Assembly (NCBI RefSeq): GCF_022170785.1
Contig: NZ_CP081870.1
Span: 2,530,001-2,594,000, forward strand
Direction of reading: 5' to 3'
Length of the DNA stretch: 64,000 nucleotides
Source of the DNA: Rossellomorea marisflavi
GTDB lineage: Bacteria; Bacillota; Bacilli; Bacillales; Bacillaceae_B
Shown here: positions 9,581-17,673 of the stretch, piece by piece
Position numbering within the stretch: the stretch's first letter is position 1
Layout of the letters: each line of letters opens with the position of its first letter
Program-made: the position numbers and the translations under genes
Notes under the pieces: generated by a model
The model's database searches: none
What the model saw: only the letters and a program-made list of their open reading frames with translations
What the model was told of the DNA's origin: nothing

Positions 9581-10351
9581 CTATTCCAGTATATTTTCAA
9601 GGCCGTAGACGAGGGTCTTCAGCTCCATGACCGTCTCCACGCATACCTTCACGCCCGACATGAAGCTCTTTCGGTGGAATGAATCATGACGGATCGTCAA
9701 CAGTTCTCCTTCGCCGCCAAGCATGACCTGCTGATGGGCCACGAGTCCCGGAAGACGCACACTGTGGATGTGAATACCATCCATTTCGGCACCACGTGCC
9801 CCCTGGAGGGTTTCCTTTTCATCGGGATGTCCCTGTTCTTTTGACTCCCTGACTTCCCTGATCATCTCGGCCGTCTTCACCGCCGTTCCGGACGGTGCAT
9901 CGAGCTTCTGATCATGATGGAGCTCGAGGATCTCGATATCCGGGAAATATTTTGACGCCATTTGTGAAAACTTCATCATCAAGACGGCCCCGATGGCAAA
10001 GTTCGGTGCGATGATGCAACCGATTCCCTTATCTTCCGCCAGGGTTTTAAGCTCTTCCAACTGTTCTGCTGTGAATCCCGTTGTACCGACAACCGGTCTC
10101 ACACCGTGCTCCAATGCGGTCCTCGTATGCGTATACCCCACTTCAGGCGTTGTAAGGTCGATCAGGACGTCCGGAAGTTCATGAGCGAAACATTCTTCCA
10201 GCGAAGCAAACACAGGGACCCCGGCAGCGGCTTCCTGTTTATGATCGATCACACTCACCAATTCGAAATGATCCGTTTCTTCCACAAGGGTGACGGCTTC
10301 CTTCCCCATTCTTCCCCTCGGCCCTGCTATCGACACCTTAATCATTTCCAT
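9581..10351 (-). CDS. dapB: 4-hydroxy-tetrahydrodipicolinate reductase DapB
   Basis: DapB reduces hydroxytetrahydrodipicolinate with NAD(P)H in the pathway to diaminopimelate, lysine and spore dipicolinate. The Rossmann loop is [12 protein letters not shown]. The catalytic [15 protein letters not shown] segment carries the conserved histidines and lysine. Three closely spaced Met codons exist (10357, 10351, 10345). AAGGAGG lies 8 nt before 10351, which I use, giving 256 residues. It overlaps the upstream pyrophosphohydrolase gene by 14 bp. Confidence 0.95.
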   Translation of the reverse strand: MEMIKVSIAGPRGRMGKEAVTLVEETDHFELVSVIDHKQEAAAGVPVFASLEECFAHELPDVLIDLTTPEVGYTHTRTALEHGVRPVVGTTGFTAEQLEELKTLAEDKGIGCIIAPNFAIGAVLMMKFSQMASKYFPDIEILELHHDQKLDAPSGTAVKTAEMIREVRESKEQGHPDEKETLQGARGAEMDGIHIHSVRLPGLVAHQQVMLGGEGELLTIRHDSFHRKSFMSGVKVCVETVMELKTLVYGLENILE

Positions 10352-10688
10352 TGTCATCCCCTCCTTCTATACGGGTCCACCGATCTTTATCACGGGTAGT
10401 AAATTTTTCCATCACCCGGTCATGTGCGTTCTCGAGGCTTATGCCAAGGGAATTGGCAAGGCAGATCACCACGAACAAGAGGTCACCCAACTCCTCATCG
10501 ATGGCCTTTTCAGTTTCCGAATCTTTTTTTGGCTTTTCACCATAATAATGATTGATTTCCCTGGCTAGTTCGCCCAATTCTTCGGTCAGCCTGGCCATCA
10601 TGGCCAATGGGCTGAAGTACCCTTCCTTGAATTGACTTATGTATGCATCCACATCGTTTTGCATTTGTTCCATTGTCTTCTTATTCAT
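10338..10688 (-). CDS. MazG-like nucleotide pyrophosphohydrolase (YpjD type)
   Basis: This 116-residue, all-helical protein has the metal-binding [12 protein letters not shown] and [16 protein letters not shown] motifs of dimeric MazG-like dNTP pyrophosphohydrolases. The B. subtilis counterpart is ypjD at the same place. It is the first gene of the dapB-mgsA-bshB1-bshA-cca-birA operon, with a sigma-A-like promoter just upstream. The exact nucleotide substrate cannot be read from the sequence; removal of non-canonical nucleotides is the family role. Confidence 0.9.
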   Translation of the reverse strand: MNKKTMEQMQNDVDAYISQFKEGYFSPLAMMARLTEELGELAREINHYYGEKPKKDSETEKAIDEELGDLLFVVICLANSLGISLENAHDRVMEKFTTRDKDRWTRIEGGDDNGND

Positions 10689-10713
10689 GAGTCGTCACAC
10701 TCCTCTATTATCT

Positions 10714-10743
10714 TTTATCATGTTAGCTAAACTTTACCGTCAA
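10714..10743 (-). promoter_or_regulatory. Probable sigma-A promoter of the ypjD-birA operon
   Basis: The minus strand has TTGACG (-35, 10738-10743) and GATAAA (-10, 10714-10719) separated by 18 bp, about 25 nt before the first gene. It is divergent from the promoter of the YitT-type gene. Confidence 0.5.
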
Positions 10744-10783
10744 TACAACTATTACGCATGCCCCCGGTCGTTTATAAATGTTA

Positions 10784-10812
10784 TTGCCAGTTTGTATCCC
10801 TTCCTATATAAT
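10784..10812 (+). promoter_or_regulatory. Sigma-A promoter of the YitT-family gene
   Basis: TTGCCA (10784-10789) and TATAAT (10807-10812) are separated by exactly 17 bp, followed 40 nt later by GAGGGAGG and the ATG. A near-consensus promoter. Confidence 0.75.
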
Positions 10813-10856
10813 GTCTCTGTCAACCAGTTCACTACGGTATTGAGGGAGGTTTCAAC

Positions 10857-11726
10857 ATGTTAGGGCTCCGCCTTAAAAATATCATCTTCATCATCCTGGG
10901 TTCAGCCATCTTCGCATTCGGATTAGTTCATTTTAACATGAGAAATGAATTGGCGGAGGGCGGATTCACAGGGATCACCCTGATCCTATACTTTTTGTTC
11001 CATATCGATCCATCCTATTCGAACCTTGCCCTCAACATCCCCCTGTTCATTCTCGGGTGGAAGCTCCTGGGTAAGAAATCGTTCGGGTATACCGTCATCG
11101 GCACCGTCGGACTATCCGTCTTCCTATGGATCTTCCAGCGCTATCAGATGAATATCAACCTGGAAGGAGACCTTTTCCTTGCAGCCCTGTTTGCCGGGGT
11201 GTTTGTCGGGATCGGACTCGGAACGATCTTCCGTTTCGGCGGGACGACGGGGGGAGTCGACATCCTGGCAAGACTTGCACATAAGTACATCGGCTGGAGC
11301 ATGGGACGGACCATGTTCATGTTCGACGCTGTCGTCATCCTTGCGTCCCTACTCACTTATCTTCAATATCGGGAGGCTATGTATACGCTCGTCGCCGTGT
11401 TCGTGGGGGCAAGGGTCATCGACTTCATGCAGGAAGGTGCGTATGCTGCCAGAGGCGCCATGATCATCTCCGACCATCACGAAGAGATCGCCAAGATGGT
11501 CCATGACAAGATGGATCGCGGCGTCACCGTGCTGAAGGGGCACGGATCCTTCACAAAGCAAGACAGGGAAGTCCTCTATTGCGTGGTGGGGAAAAACGAA
11601 ATCGTCCGGCTTAAAAATATCATCAATGCCATAGATCCTCACGCCTTCGTATCCGTTACCGTCGTGCATGACGTCCTTGGAGAAGGTTTCACCTTGGATG
11701 CGGATAAGAATCCCCTCGACCTTTGA
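10857..11726 (+). CDS. YitT/DUF161 family membrane protein with DUF2179 domain (YpjC type)
   Basis: One of the few plus-strand genes. Residues 1-200 hold about five membrane helices with the family motif IFRFGGTTGGVDILA near residue 125. The C-terminal third is a soluble DUF2179 domain (GVTVLKGHGSFTKQDREVLYCVV). Members are common in Firmicutes; their transport or regulatory role is unknown. It has its own promoter and a bidirectional terminator, so it is monocistronic. B. subtilis has ypjC at this position. Confidence 0.88.
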   Translation: MLGLRLKNIIFIILGSAIFAFGLVHFNMRNELAEGGFTGITLILYFLFHIDPSYSNLALNIPLFILGWKLLGKKSFGYTVIGTVGLSVFLWIFQRYQMNINLEGDLFLAALFAGVFVGIGLGTIFRFGGTTGGVDILARLAHKYIGWSMGRTMFMFDAVVILASLLTYLQYREAMYTLVAVFVGARVIDFMQEGAYAARGAMIISDHHEEIAKMVHDKMDRGVTVLKGHGSFTKQDREVLYCVVGKNEIVRLKNIINAIDPHAFVSVTVVHDVLGEGFTLDADKNPLDL

Positions 11727-11743
11727 GAGCCCCTTTCAGATAA

Positions 11744-11790
11744 AAAAACAGCTCCAGACGATCCCTTCAGGATCGTCTGGAGCTGTTTTT
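11744..11790. terminator. Bidirectional terminator, 21-bp perfect stem
   Basis: The arms 11744-11764 and 11770-11790 are perfectly complementary around a 5-nt loop. The outer part is A5 on one side and T5 on the other, so it can terminate both the YitT gene and the convergent YugP gene. Confidence 0.92.
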
Positions 11791-11791
11791 A

Positions 11792-12472
11792 TTAATCATC
11801 GTTGTTCATACCGGTATAGATCAGGATCAGACGGAGAAGCTCGATGATAGCCACCGCCGCTGCCGCCACGTACGTCATGGCCGCCGCGTTCAGCACCTTC
11901 TTCGCGTGACGCTCCTCCTCATTGCGGATCAAACCGAGTGAAACCACCTGGTTCATGGCCCGTGAGGATGCATTGAACTCAACCGGCAGTGTAACAAGCT
12001 GGAACACAACACCGAGTGCCATGAGGACGATCCCCAATAAGAACATTCCTGTCGCCTGGGTGAATATCCCAATCATAAGGAAAACCCATGACATATTAGA
12101 CCCGATATTCGCTAGGGGAACCAGTCTGTGACGGAACCTTAGGAAAGCATAGCTTTCCGCATCCTGGATCGCATGTCCGACCTCATGGGCTGCAACGGCC
12201 GCACCCGCAACGGAATGACCGTGATAATTATCCGGGGATAGTGCCACCGTTTTGGTGACCGGGTTGTAGTGGTCACTCAGGAATCCCCTGCCTTCTACAA
12301 CCTTTACATCATACAATCCGTTATCATCCAGGATTCTGCGGGCTACTTCCATACCCGTCATTCCTGAAGTGGATCTGACTTTGGAATATTTATTGAATGT
12401 GCTTTTTACTCTCATCTGTGCAATGATCGGAATGAGAGCGATCAGTAGAAAGTAAACCAAAAATCCTACCAT
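11792..12472 (-). CDS. Neutral zinc metallopeptidase, YugP family
   Basis: The zinc-binding HEVGHAIQ lies near residue 100 of about 226, followed by two membrane helices, the family segment LPVEFNASSRA, and a C-terminal helix with TYVAAAAVAIIELLR. An N-terminal membrane segment starts at once. These are the features of YugP-type membrane zinc peptidases (PF04298). No substrate is known. Start candidates are ATG 12481 and ATG 12472; GGAGG lies 2 nt and 11 nt upstream respectively, so I chose 12472. In B. subtilis yugP is elsewhere on the chromosome, so its place between ypjC and ypjB counterparts is a local difference. Confidence 0.88.
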   Translation of the reverse strand: MVGFLVYFLLIALIPIIAQMRVKSTFNKYSKVRSTSGMTGMEVARRILDDNGLYDVKVVEGRGFLSDHYNPVTKTVALSPDNYHGHSVAGAAVAAHEVGHAIQDAESYAFLRFRHRLVPLANIGSNMSWVFLMIGIFTQATGMFLLGIVLMALGVVFQLVTLPVEFNASSRAMNQVVSLGLIRNEEERHAKKVLNAAAMTYVAAAAVAIIELLRLILIYTGMNNDD

Positions 12473-12531
12473 TATCGCCATAACCTCCACATGTTAAATT
12501 ACCTAAATTCTATAGTGATATAAGGTTCCTG

Positions 12532-13320
12532 TCAATTTTTTTGTCTTTCTGTTGTTTTCGCTTCCTTTTGACCCTTATATTTTCTCCAACCTACGTAAGA
12601 TAATGTGGAAATGATGATGCTTCCTGTAGAAATGATCACCCACCATAAGGACGGATCGGCCTCATCCTCGGTCACATTTTCAAATAAGTCCTTCAAATCT
12701 CCTTCCAGCGTGGTCAATTCCGTCATCCCCTCGCTCTTGAGCACGCTTTTACGATAGTGATCCAAGTAGGTGATTTTGGCATCAAGCGCCTGGGAGCGTT
12801 CCACAGGCAGATCAAGCCTCACACTTGGCTGAATGATATTATATTTGGAAAGAAATGCATTCAATGTGGAATGGTAGGCTTCCATATCCCCTTCTTCCGC
12901 TGCAGTCTTCACGTCGCTGAAAGCTTCCATGATGGGATCTTCCATCTCAACCCAAAGGGGCTGATAGCGGCTGGACAGTGTATCGATTACGAGCCTGAAC
13001 TTGGTTACCGCATTTACCTTTTGGGCATGGTCAGCGGAAACCTGATTGATGCTTTCCACGGCATAGTCATGGGACATCGTCAGGATCCTCAGCTCATCCA
13101 TGGACAAGGGGCGGCTGCCACCCGAAGCAGGGAATACCTCAGAAAAGTGGGTAAGGAACTTTTTTGCCTCTTCATATTTCCCTGCCTTCGTCATCTGAAG
13201 TGCCTGGTCGGCCAATTCATCAAGTTCCCCTGTACCGGCAGGCGATTCCCCCAGGGCATGAAATGGTTCCGGTACCAGCATGAGTGCTATGACAATAAAT
13301 AACAGTTGAATGACTTTCAT
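12532..13320 (-). CDS. ypjB: Sporulation protein YpjB
   Basis: A 262-residue exported or membrane-anchored protein: an N-terminal signal peptide (MKVIQLLFIVIALMLV), an alpha-helical extracytoplasmic region with a repeat-like QMTKAGKYEEAKKFL segment, and a C-terminal membrane helix near residues 230-250 followed by a basic tail (WRKYKGQKEAK). This matches the YpjB sporulation family, whose molecular role is not known. The ATG at 13320 has AGGGGGGACGAGA upstream; a longer in-frame extension has no binding site. Confidence 0.85.
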   Translation of the reverse strand: MKVIQLLFIVIALMLVPEPFHALGESPAGTGELDELADQALQMTKAGKYEEAKKFLTHFSEVFPASGGSRPLSMDELRILTMSHDYAVESINQVSADHAQKVNAVTKFRLVIDTLSSRYQPLWVEMEDPIMEAFSDVKTAAEEGDMEAYHSTLNAFLSKYNIIQPSVRLDLPVERSQALDAKITYLDHYRKSVLKSEGMTELTTLEGDLKDLFENVTEDEADPSLWWVIISTGSIIISTLSYVGWRKYKGQKEAKTTERQKN

Positions 13321-13380
13321 TCTCGTCCCCCCTATTGCTACTAGTAAAGTGTATGAAGGGGTGGACAAGAGTAGACCTCT

Positions 13381-13971
13381 TTACAAACTCAGGGAGTTCC
13401 TCGCCGTCTTCTGGGTGAAATAATAGGCAATCGCAATAGAGGCGATGCTGAGCCAGAAGGTAAAATAACCGATGTGCTGTATGTACATGTATAGCTGGGA
13501 ATAGATAGGATATTGCATATACACATAATCAATGATGTCATTATGGACAGCCCATACGGCCCCCACCATGATATGCCAAGGCTTCACCCGATAAAACGAG
13601 GAATACAGGATTCCCTGGACCGCCATGGCCCCGTGGGACACCATGAGCATGTATCCTTCCCAAGGAAGATCACCCGATACCCAAAGAGTCAGCAGATTCA
13701 TGACAATCGCCCACACCCCGTACTTGAAGAGGGTGATGATGGCCAGAACCTCGAATATCGGCCAATTCCGCTTAAGCAGGAAGGCGATAAGGACAAAGCA
13801 GAAAAACAGGCTTGCTGTCGGACTGTCCGGAACAAACGGGATGAAAATCCCCGGTGTTCTCTCAAGCTGAGGCATATACCATATATATCCGTATATCGTA
13901 CCGAGCACGTTGACCACCAGAAGTAGCCACAAAAAACTTCGATTCTTTAACAATGACCATAACCAGATCAT
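13381..13971 (-). CDS. ypjA: DUF1405 family membrane protein YpjA
   Basis: About 196 residues with six predicted membrane helices. The family hallmark GTIYGYIWYMPQL follows the first helix and AVHNDIIDYVYMQYP lies in the second half. Function unknown; the family is conserved next to the qcr operon in Bacillaceae. The ATG at 13971 has AAGGTGAGG upstream. A longer frame to 14040 would run through the qcrC terminator and is not likely. Confidence 0.87.
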   Translation of the reverse strand: MIWLWSLLKNRSFLWLLLVVNVLGTIYGYIWYMPQLERTPGIFIPFVPDSPTASLFFCFVLIAFLLKRNWPIFEVLAIITLFKYGVWAIVMNLLTLWVSGDLPWEGYMLMVSHGAMAVQGILYSSFYRVKPWHIMVGAVWAVHNDIIDYVYMQYPIYSQLYMYIQHIGYFTFWLSIASIAIAYYFTQKTARNSLSL

Positions 13972-14000
13972 ATTTATCCTCACCTTTCTGTCCATGAGAA

Positions 14001-14027
14001 AAGAGAGCCAGCGTAAGCGGCTCTCTT
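14001..14027 (-). terminator. Terminator of qcrABC
   Basis: AAGAGAGCC/GGCTCTCTT stem directly after the qcrC stop, followed by TTTTCTC on the minus strand. Confidence 0.85.
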
Positions 14028-14036
14028 CAACATTAT

Positions 14037-14804
14037 TCATTCTAGACCTGAAATGAATTCTGCTAGCTTATCAAGTTCCTCATCGGAGCCTTGAAATAGA
14101 TCGGCAGGCATTCCAGGCGGCTTGCCGTTCACAGCGATATCCGCCACTTCATCGGCTGAGAGCCCCGTCCCAACAAGGGATGGTCCTGCTCCGCCTTGGA
14201 GATTTTCACCGTGACAGTTGATACAACCATTCTTTTGATCTGCAAAGATTTTATACCCCTCTGACTCTTTATCAAAGTCAGCTTCTGCCTGGATTTTCCC
14301 CTGTTCCTTCGCTGCAGCCCAGTCATGTGTCGCGACGGACTCCCATGTCAGGAAGTAGGTTGCAGCCAGTGCAAGAAGCATGAAGCCGGTTGCAAATGGA
14401 CGCTTTGTCGGGCGTCGTTCCGGTCCCCTGTCGATGAAAGGAGCCAGGAGTAGCGCACCGAAAGCGATTCCCGGAATGATGAAGGCACCAATCACATTAT
14501 AAGGACCAGATGCGTACGTGTACTTCAATAATTGATAGAGAAATAAGAAATACCAGTCAGGCAGCGGAATATATCCCGTATCCGTCGGGTCGGCGATCCG
14601 TTCCAACGGAGATGGATGAGCCACTGTCAAGCAAAGATAACCGATCAGGAAAACAGCTCCCACCAGCCATTCCTTCAGCAGGAAGTTCGGCCAGAAGGCT
14701 TCTGTTTTACCAGGGAACTCCGAATAGTCTTTTGGAATATTCGGTTTTCGTTCAGCAGGAACACGCGAGTCCCCTACAAACTTCATCCCTTTACCACGAT
14801 GCAT
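14037..14804 (-). CDS. qcrC: Menaquinol:cytochrome c oxidoreductase cytochrome b/c subunit QcrC
   Basis: This Bacillus-type fusion joins the C-terminal half of cytochrome b (subunit IV-like, residues 1-150, three membrane helices, motif PLPDWYFLFLYQLLKY) to a membrane-anchored cytochrome c domain with the single heme site CINCH near residue 198 and the axial Met in GMPADLF. The 255 residues match B. subtilis QcrC closely. It passes electrons from menaquinol to c-type cytochromes on the outer membrane face. Last gene of qcrA-qcrB-qcrC. Confidence 0.97.
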   Translation of the reverse strand: MHRGKGMKFVGDSRVPAERKPNIPKDYSEFPGKTEAFWPNFLLKEWLVGAVFLIGYLCLTVAHPSPLERIADPTDTGYIPLPDWYFLFLYQLLKYTYASGPYNVIGAFIIPGIAFGALLLAPFIDRGPERRPTKRPFATGFMLLALAATYFLTWESVATHDWAAAKEQGKIQAEADFDKESEGYKIFADQKNGCINCHGENLQGGAGPSLVGTGLSADEVADIAVNGKPPGMPADLFQGSDEELDKLAEFISGLE

Positions 14805-14837
14805 AATGTCCCCTCCTTTTAATAGGTTTGTTCGATT

Positions 14838-15512
14838 TTACAACGGTCCAGATATACCCTGCTTACGGATCATGAGGAAGTGAGCTCCCATCAGTCCGAG
14901 TAAAGCTGCCGGCAGGAAGAATACGTGGATCGCGAAGAATCGTGTAAGCGTCTGCGCCCCTACAATATGGGGATCACCTGCGAGGAGGGACTTGACCTGA
15001 TCACCTATGAACGGGGTTGCTCCCGCAATCTCAAGGCCGACCTTCGTCGCAAATAGCGCTTTCATATCCCAAGGCAATAAGTAACCCGTGAAGCCTAGAC
15101 CCAACATGACGAAGAAGATCAATACCCCAACGACCCAGTTCAATTCACGAGGTTTTTTATAGGCTCCCTGGAAGAATACACGCAGGGTATGTAGGAACAT
15201 CATGACGATGACGAGACTGGCACCCCAGTGGTGCATACCGCGTACGATCTGTCCGAATGCCACTTCATTTTGCAGATAATAAACCGATTCCCATGCATTT
15301 TTGATATCCGGAACATAGTACATCGTCAAGAACATCCCGGACAGGATTTGAATAACGGTAACGAAAAATGTCAAACCGCCAAAGCAGTAAACGAACGCAG
15401 AAAAGTGATGCGCAGGGTTTACGTGTTCAGGCACTTCGTGATCCGCAATATCACGCCATAGCGGCGTAATGTCTAGACGCTCGTCCACCCAATCATAGAT
15501 CTTGTTAAGCAC
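14838..15512 (-). CDS. qcrB: Menaquinol:cytochrome c oxidoreductase cytochrome b subunit QcrB
   Basis: A 224-residue b6-type cytochrome with four membrane helices. Paired heme-ligating histidines are seen in GMHHWGASLVIVMMFLHTLR and in the last helix pair (FFAIHVFFLP, LMGAHFLMI). FTGYLLPWDMKA is the conserved quinol-site region. It forms the core of the menaquinol-cytochrome c reductase with QcrA and QcrC and uses the menaquinone made by hepS, menG and hepT in this window. Confidence 0.97.
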   Translation of the reverse strand: MLNKIYDWVDERLDITPLWRDIADHEVPEHVNPAHHFSAFVYCFGGLTFFVTVIQILSGMFLTMYYVPDIKNAWESVYYLQNEVAFGQIVRGMHHWGASLVIVMMFLHTLRVFFQGAYKKPRELNWVVGVLIFFVMLGLGFTGYLLPWDMKALFATKVGLEIAGATPFIGDQVKSLLAGDPHIVGAQTLTRFFAIHVFFLPAALLGLMGAHFLMIRKQGISGPL

Positions 15513-15526
15513 TGAATACGCCCTCC

Positions 15527-16039
15527 CTACTTCTTAACGAATTTATTTGGTTCAGGTTGTCCAAGATACAGGATCCCGTCTTTCTCTTTTGTCGGATATG
15601 AATCCAACGGAGCGGTAGGCGGTGTCCCGGGAACGTTTTCACCATTCTTGTGGTAAAGTCCGCCGTGACATGGACAATAGAACATTTCTTTGTGATCTTC
15701 ACTTGCGTTCCAGTTGACCGTACAACCCAAGTGCTTACAGATCGGTGAAAGGGCAATGATCTTGCCTTCCTTGTTTTTGTAGACCCAGGCCGTCTGTGTC
15801 ACATCCGATGTATACCAGGCATCTTTCTGCTCATAAGAGAAGTCGACACGCACAGGCTCATTGGAAAGTTCGGACACTTTTTGTTTCGTTGCTTTAAAAT
15901 CCCCAGATGCTTCCGCTTTCAAAACTGGATCAACAGCAAAACGGACCATCGGCATCAGCATACCCGCTGCCATGAAACCGCCTACACCCGTGAGTGTATA
16001 GTTAAGGAATTGACGTCTGGAAACACGCTGCTTGCTCAT
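15527..16039 (-). CDS. qcrA: Rieske iron-sulfur subunit QcrA
   Basis: The 170-residue protein starts with a Tat-type signal anchor (RVSRRQFLNYTLTG) and carries the Rieske ligand boxes CKHLGC and CPCHGG that bind the 2Fe-2S cluster. It accepts electrons from menaquinol on the outer face of the membrane. The ATG at 16039 has a GAGGGGGG run upstream; the frame continues further upstream without a good start. First gene of the operon. Confidence 0.97.
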   Translation of the reverse strand: MSKQRVSRRQFLNYTLTGVGGFMAAGMLMPMVRFAVDPVLKAEASGDFKATKQKVSELSNEPVRVDFSYEQKDAWYTSDVTQTAWVYKNKEGKIIALSPICKHLGCTVNWNASEDHKEMFYCPCHGGLYHKNGENVPGTPPTAPLDSYPTKEKDGILYLGQPEPNKFVKK

Positions 16040-16113
16040 CCTTTTCCCCCCTCTGTCGTAAGGTAAGTCCATCCCGGACATATTTCGCACAAATATAAAA
16101 CTAGGACATAACC

Positions 16114-16142
16114 ATGATATATTAAACTTTTTGTAAAATCAA
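16114..16142 (-). promoter_or_regulatory. Sigma-A promoter of qcrABC
   Basis: TTGATT (-35, 16137-16142), 17-bp spacer and TATCAT (-10, 16114-16119) on the minus strand, about 75 nt before qcrA. Confidence 0.65.
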
Positions 16143-16180
16143 TAACTGTATTGTCTAAATAATACAACAATGTGAAGTTT

Positions 16181-16645
16181 TTATGAATTTTTCTGCCACT
16201 TCTGAACAATCACATTCAGGAGCTGTTTCACCTGATCTTCCATGATCGAATGCTTGTATTGCTCGTCGAGATGCTCGAGCGGGATCGGAGGCACCCAGAT
16301 CAGCCCGTCACCCATCAGCTCCTCCACCCCTTTCCATCCGCTATCCGACGTCAGGAAGAAGCAATGCTTCACACCGCTCTCCTTCAGGCCGTTTCCCCAC
16401 TGGGCGAGACGTTCCTGCTCACCGGGATATCCGGTATTCAGGGAGTAGGTGTAAGGCGGGGTAATGATCATCCTGCCTTTGAACTGCCTTTCGAGATGGA
16501 AGCACAGGAGGGTGATGAATTCCATCTGTGCTGCAGACGTGCGGATACCGCTTCCGAAATCGGCCGGGATCAGTGGTATGACGGCGGTGTCTATGTATTC
16601 CTTCTGCTGTTCAAATACGTCTATATCATGTGTATTCCAATTCAT
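16181..16645 (-). CDS. ypiF: DUF2487 family protein YpiF
   Basis: A 154-residue cytoplasmic protein of unknown function, recognised by position and by family features such as IPADFGSGIRTSAAQMEF and ITPPYTYSLNTG. It is always found next to qcrA in Bacillaceae, which suggests but does not prove a link with respiration. The ATG at 16645 has GAGAGGG upstream. A 300-bp repeat separates it from ypiB, so it probably has its own promoter. Confidence 0.85.
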   Translation of the reverse strand: MNWNTHDIDVFEQQKEYIDTAVIPLIPADFGSGIRTSAAQMEFITLLCFHLERQFKGRMIITPPYTYSLNTGYPGEQERLAQWGNGLKESGVKHCFFLTSDSGWKGVEELMGDGLIWVPPIPLEHLDEQYKHSIMEDQVKQLLNVIVQKWQKNS

Positions 16646-16750
16646 TTTAAACCCTCTCTTTACAAATCTATCCTTCGTTACCATCATATCATTAGTCCAC
16701 CCTGTTTTAAAGCGATTTCATCAGTGGAGCCAGGCAAATAAAAAGCGGAT

Positions 16751-17049
16751 AGGACAAAACTAAAAGAGGCCCCTTTAATACCGAACACGATCAGTATAGG
16801 ATCTTAATAACGCTCATGATCTCCGTGCAAGACTTCGCTTTCCGCGGGTAGCCCGTGAGCCTCCTCGGCAAGCCTGCGGGGTCTCACATCAGCTACTCTT
16901 CCCGCAGGAGTCTTCGTCTTGCACTCCGATCAACCGCTGGAAACGATGAAATTTGAATGTTCATTAAACAAAATTTAAAACCCGAATCATTTGCTATATC
17001 GTAGGCAAATGATTCGGGTTTTACTATGACTATAACATGTTTGTCTCAG
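16751..17049. repeat. Dispersed 300-bp repeat, copy 1, with inner palindromic core
   Basis: This element fills most of the 416-bp gap between ypiF and ypiB. It is clearly related, in inverted orientation, to 48991-49275. Shared parts are the ends (AGGACAAAACT at one end, TTTGTCTCAG at the other), a palindromic GC-rich core at 16825-16924 bounded by GTGCAAGAC and GTCTTGCAC with inner CCGCGGG/CCCGCAGG arms, and a strong hairpin at 16977-17022. No reading frame is preserved. It resembles the short interspersed palindromic repeats common in Bacillus genomes. Confidence 0.8.
16977..17022. terminator. Bidirectional hairpin at the edge of repeat copy 1, likely terminator of ypiB
   Basis: An 18-bp perfect stem (AAAACCCGAATCATTTGC and its complement) with T4 tracts on both strands, 40 bp past the ypiB stop. 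Confidence 0.75.
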
Positions 17050-17061
17050 CCTCTTATCATT

Positions 17062-17604
17062 TCATCCTTCCAGCGTTTGAAGTTTAGAAGTCAATTCAAG
17101 GAATGCCTCCTTGTCCCCCTCATCAAGGGCACGGTCGATCGCCTCTAAGAGACGGTCCTTATGGAAGGAGTGCAGGCTTTCCGTCAGGAACTGCTCTGCA
17201 ACGGCCTTATCCTTCTCATTGATCAGAAGGTATTTTGGCATGAACGGATTCTCTTCCAGGACGGCAGCGAACTGATAGCTTGCATTCGCCTTGCTGAAAT
17301 TAAGCTGGATGTAAATGTCTTCATCTTTGTTCAAACGGATATCGTGAAAGGACTTTTCCGCGTCGGTCGTCATGATATTCTCTTTATAGAACCTGAACGG
17401 AACTTCTTCCACACAGTGGGTGGACATGACGAGTCCTCTCGGGCAATACTGGGATTCTTCGACGAAATGAACCTTCTTCATCAATTGGTCATGACTCATC
17501 AGATAATTCAGGATCCACACGCATTCTCTGCGCTTCAGTTGATACCGATTTAAAAACCAGCGGATAAAATCTTTCTTCTCGTTGACAGAAACAGGGGTGG
17601 CCAT
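17062..17604 (-). CDS. ypiB: UPF0302/IDEAL-domain protein YpiB
   Basis: The 180-residue protein has an N-terminal YpiB/UPF0302 domain ([22 protein letters not shown]) and a C-terminal IDEAL domain ([24 protein letters not shown]). The family is confined to Bacillales and its function is unknown. GAGGAGGGAATACC precedes the ATG. It follows ypiA in the same direction, 70 bp away. Confidence 0.88.
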   Translation of the reverse strand: MATPVSVNEKKDFIRWFLNRYQLKRRECVWILNYLMSHDQLMKKVHFVEESQYCPRGLVMSTHCVEEVPFRFYKENIMTTDAEKSFHDIRLNKDEDIYIQLNFSKANASYQFAAVLEENPFMPKYLLINEKDKAVAEQFLTESLHSFHKDRLLEAIDRALDEGDKEAFLELTSKLQTLEG

Positions 17605-17673
17605 GGTATTCCCTCCTCTGCGAAAATGGTCTGTTACAATCTATATTCGGACATGCCTTCTGTGATGCCTGGT

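Noticed and set aside
16825..16924. CRISPR-like palindrome
   Set aside because: There is only one unit at this place with no regular spacers; it is a dispersed palindromic repeat.
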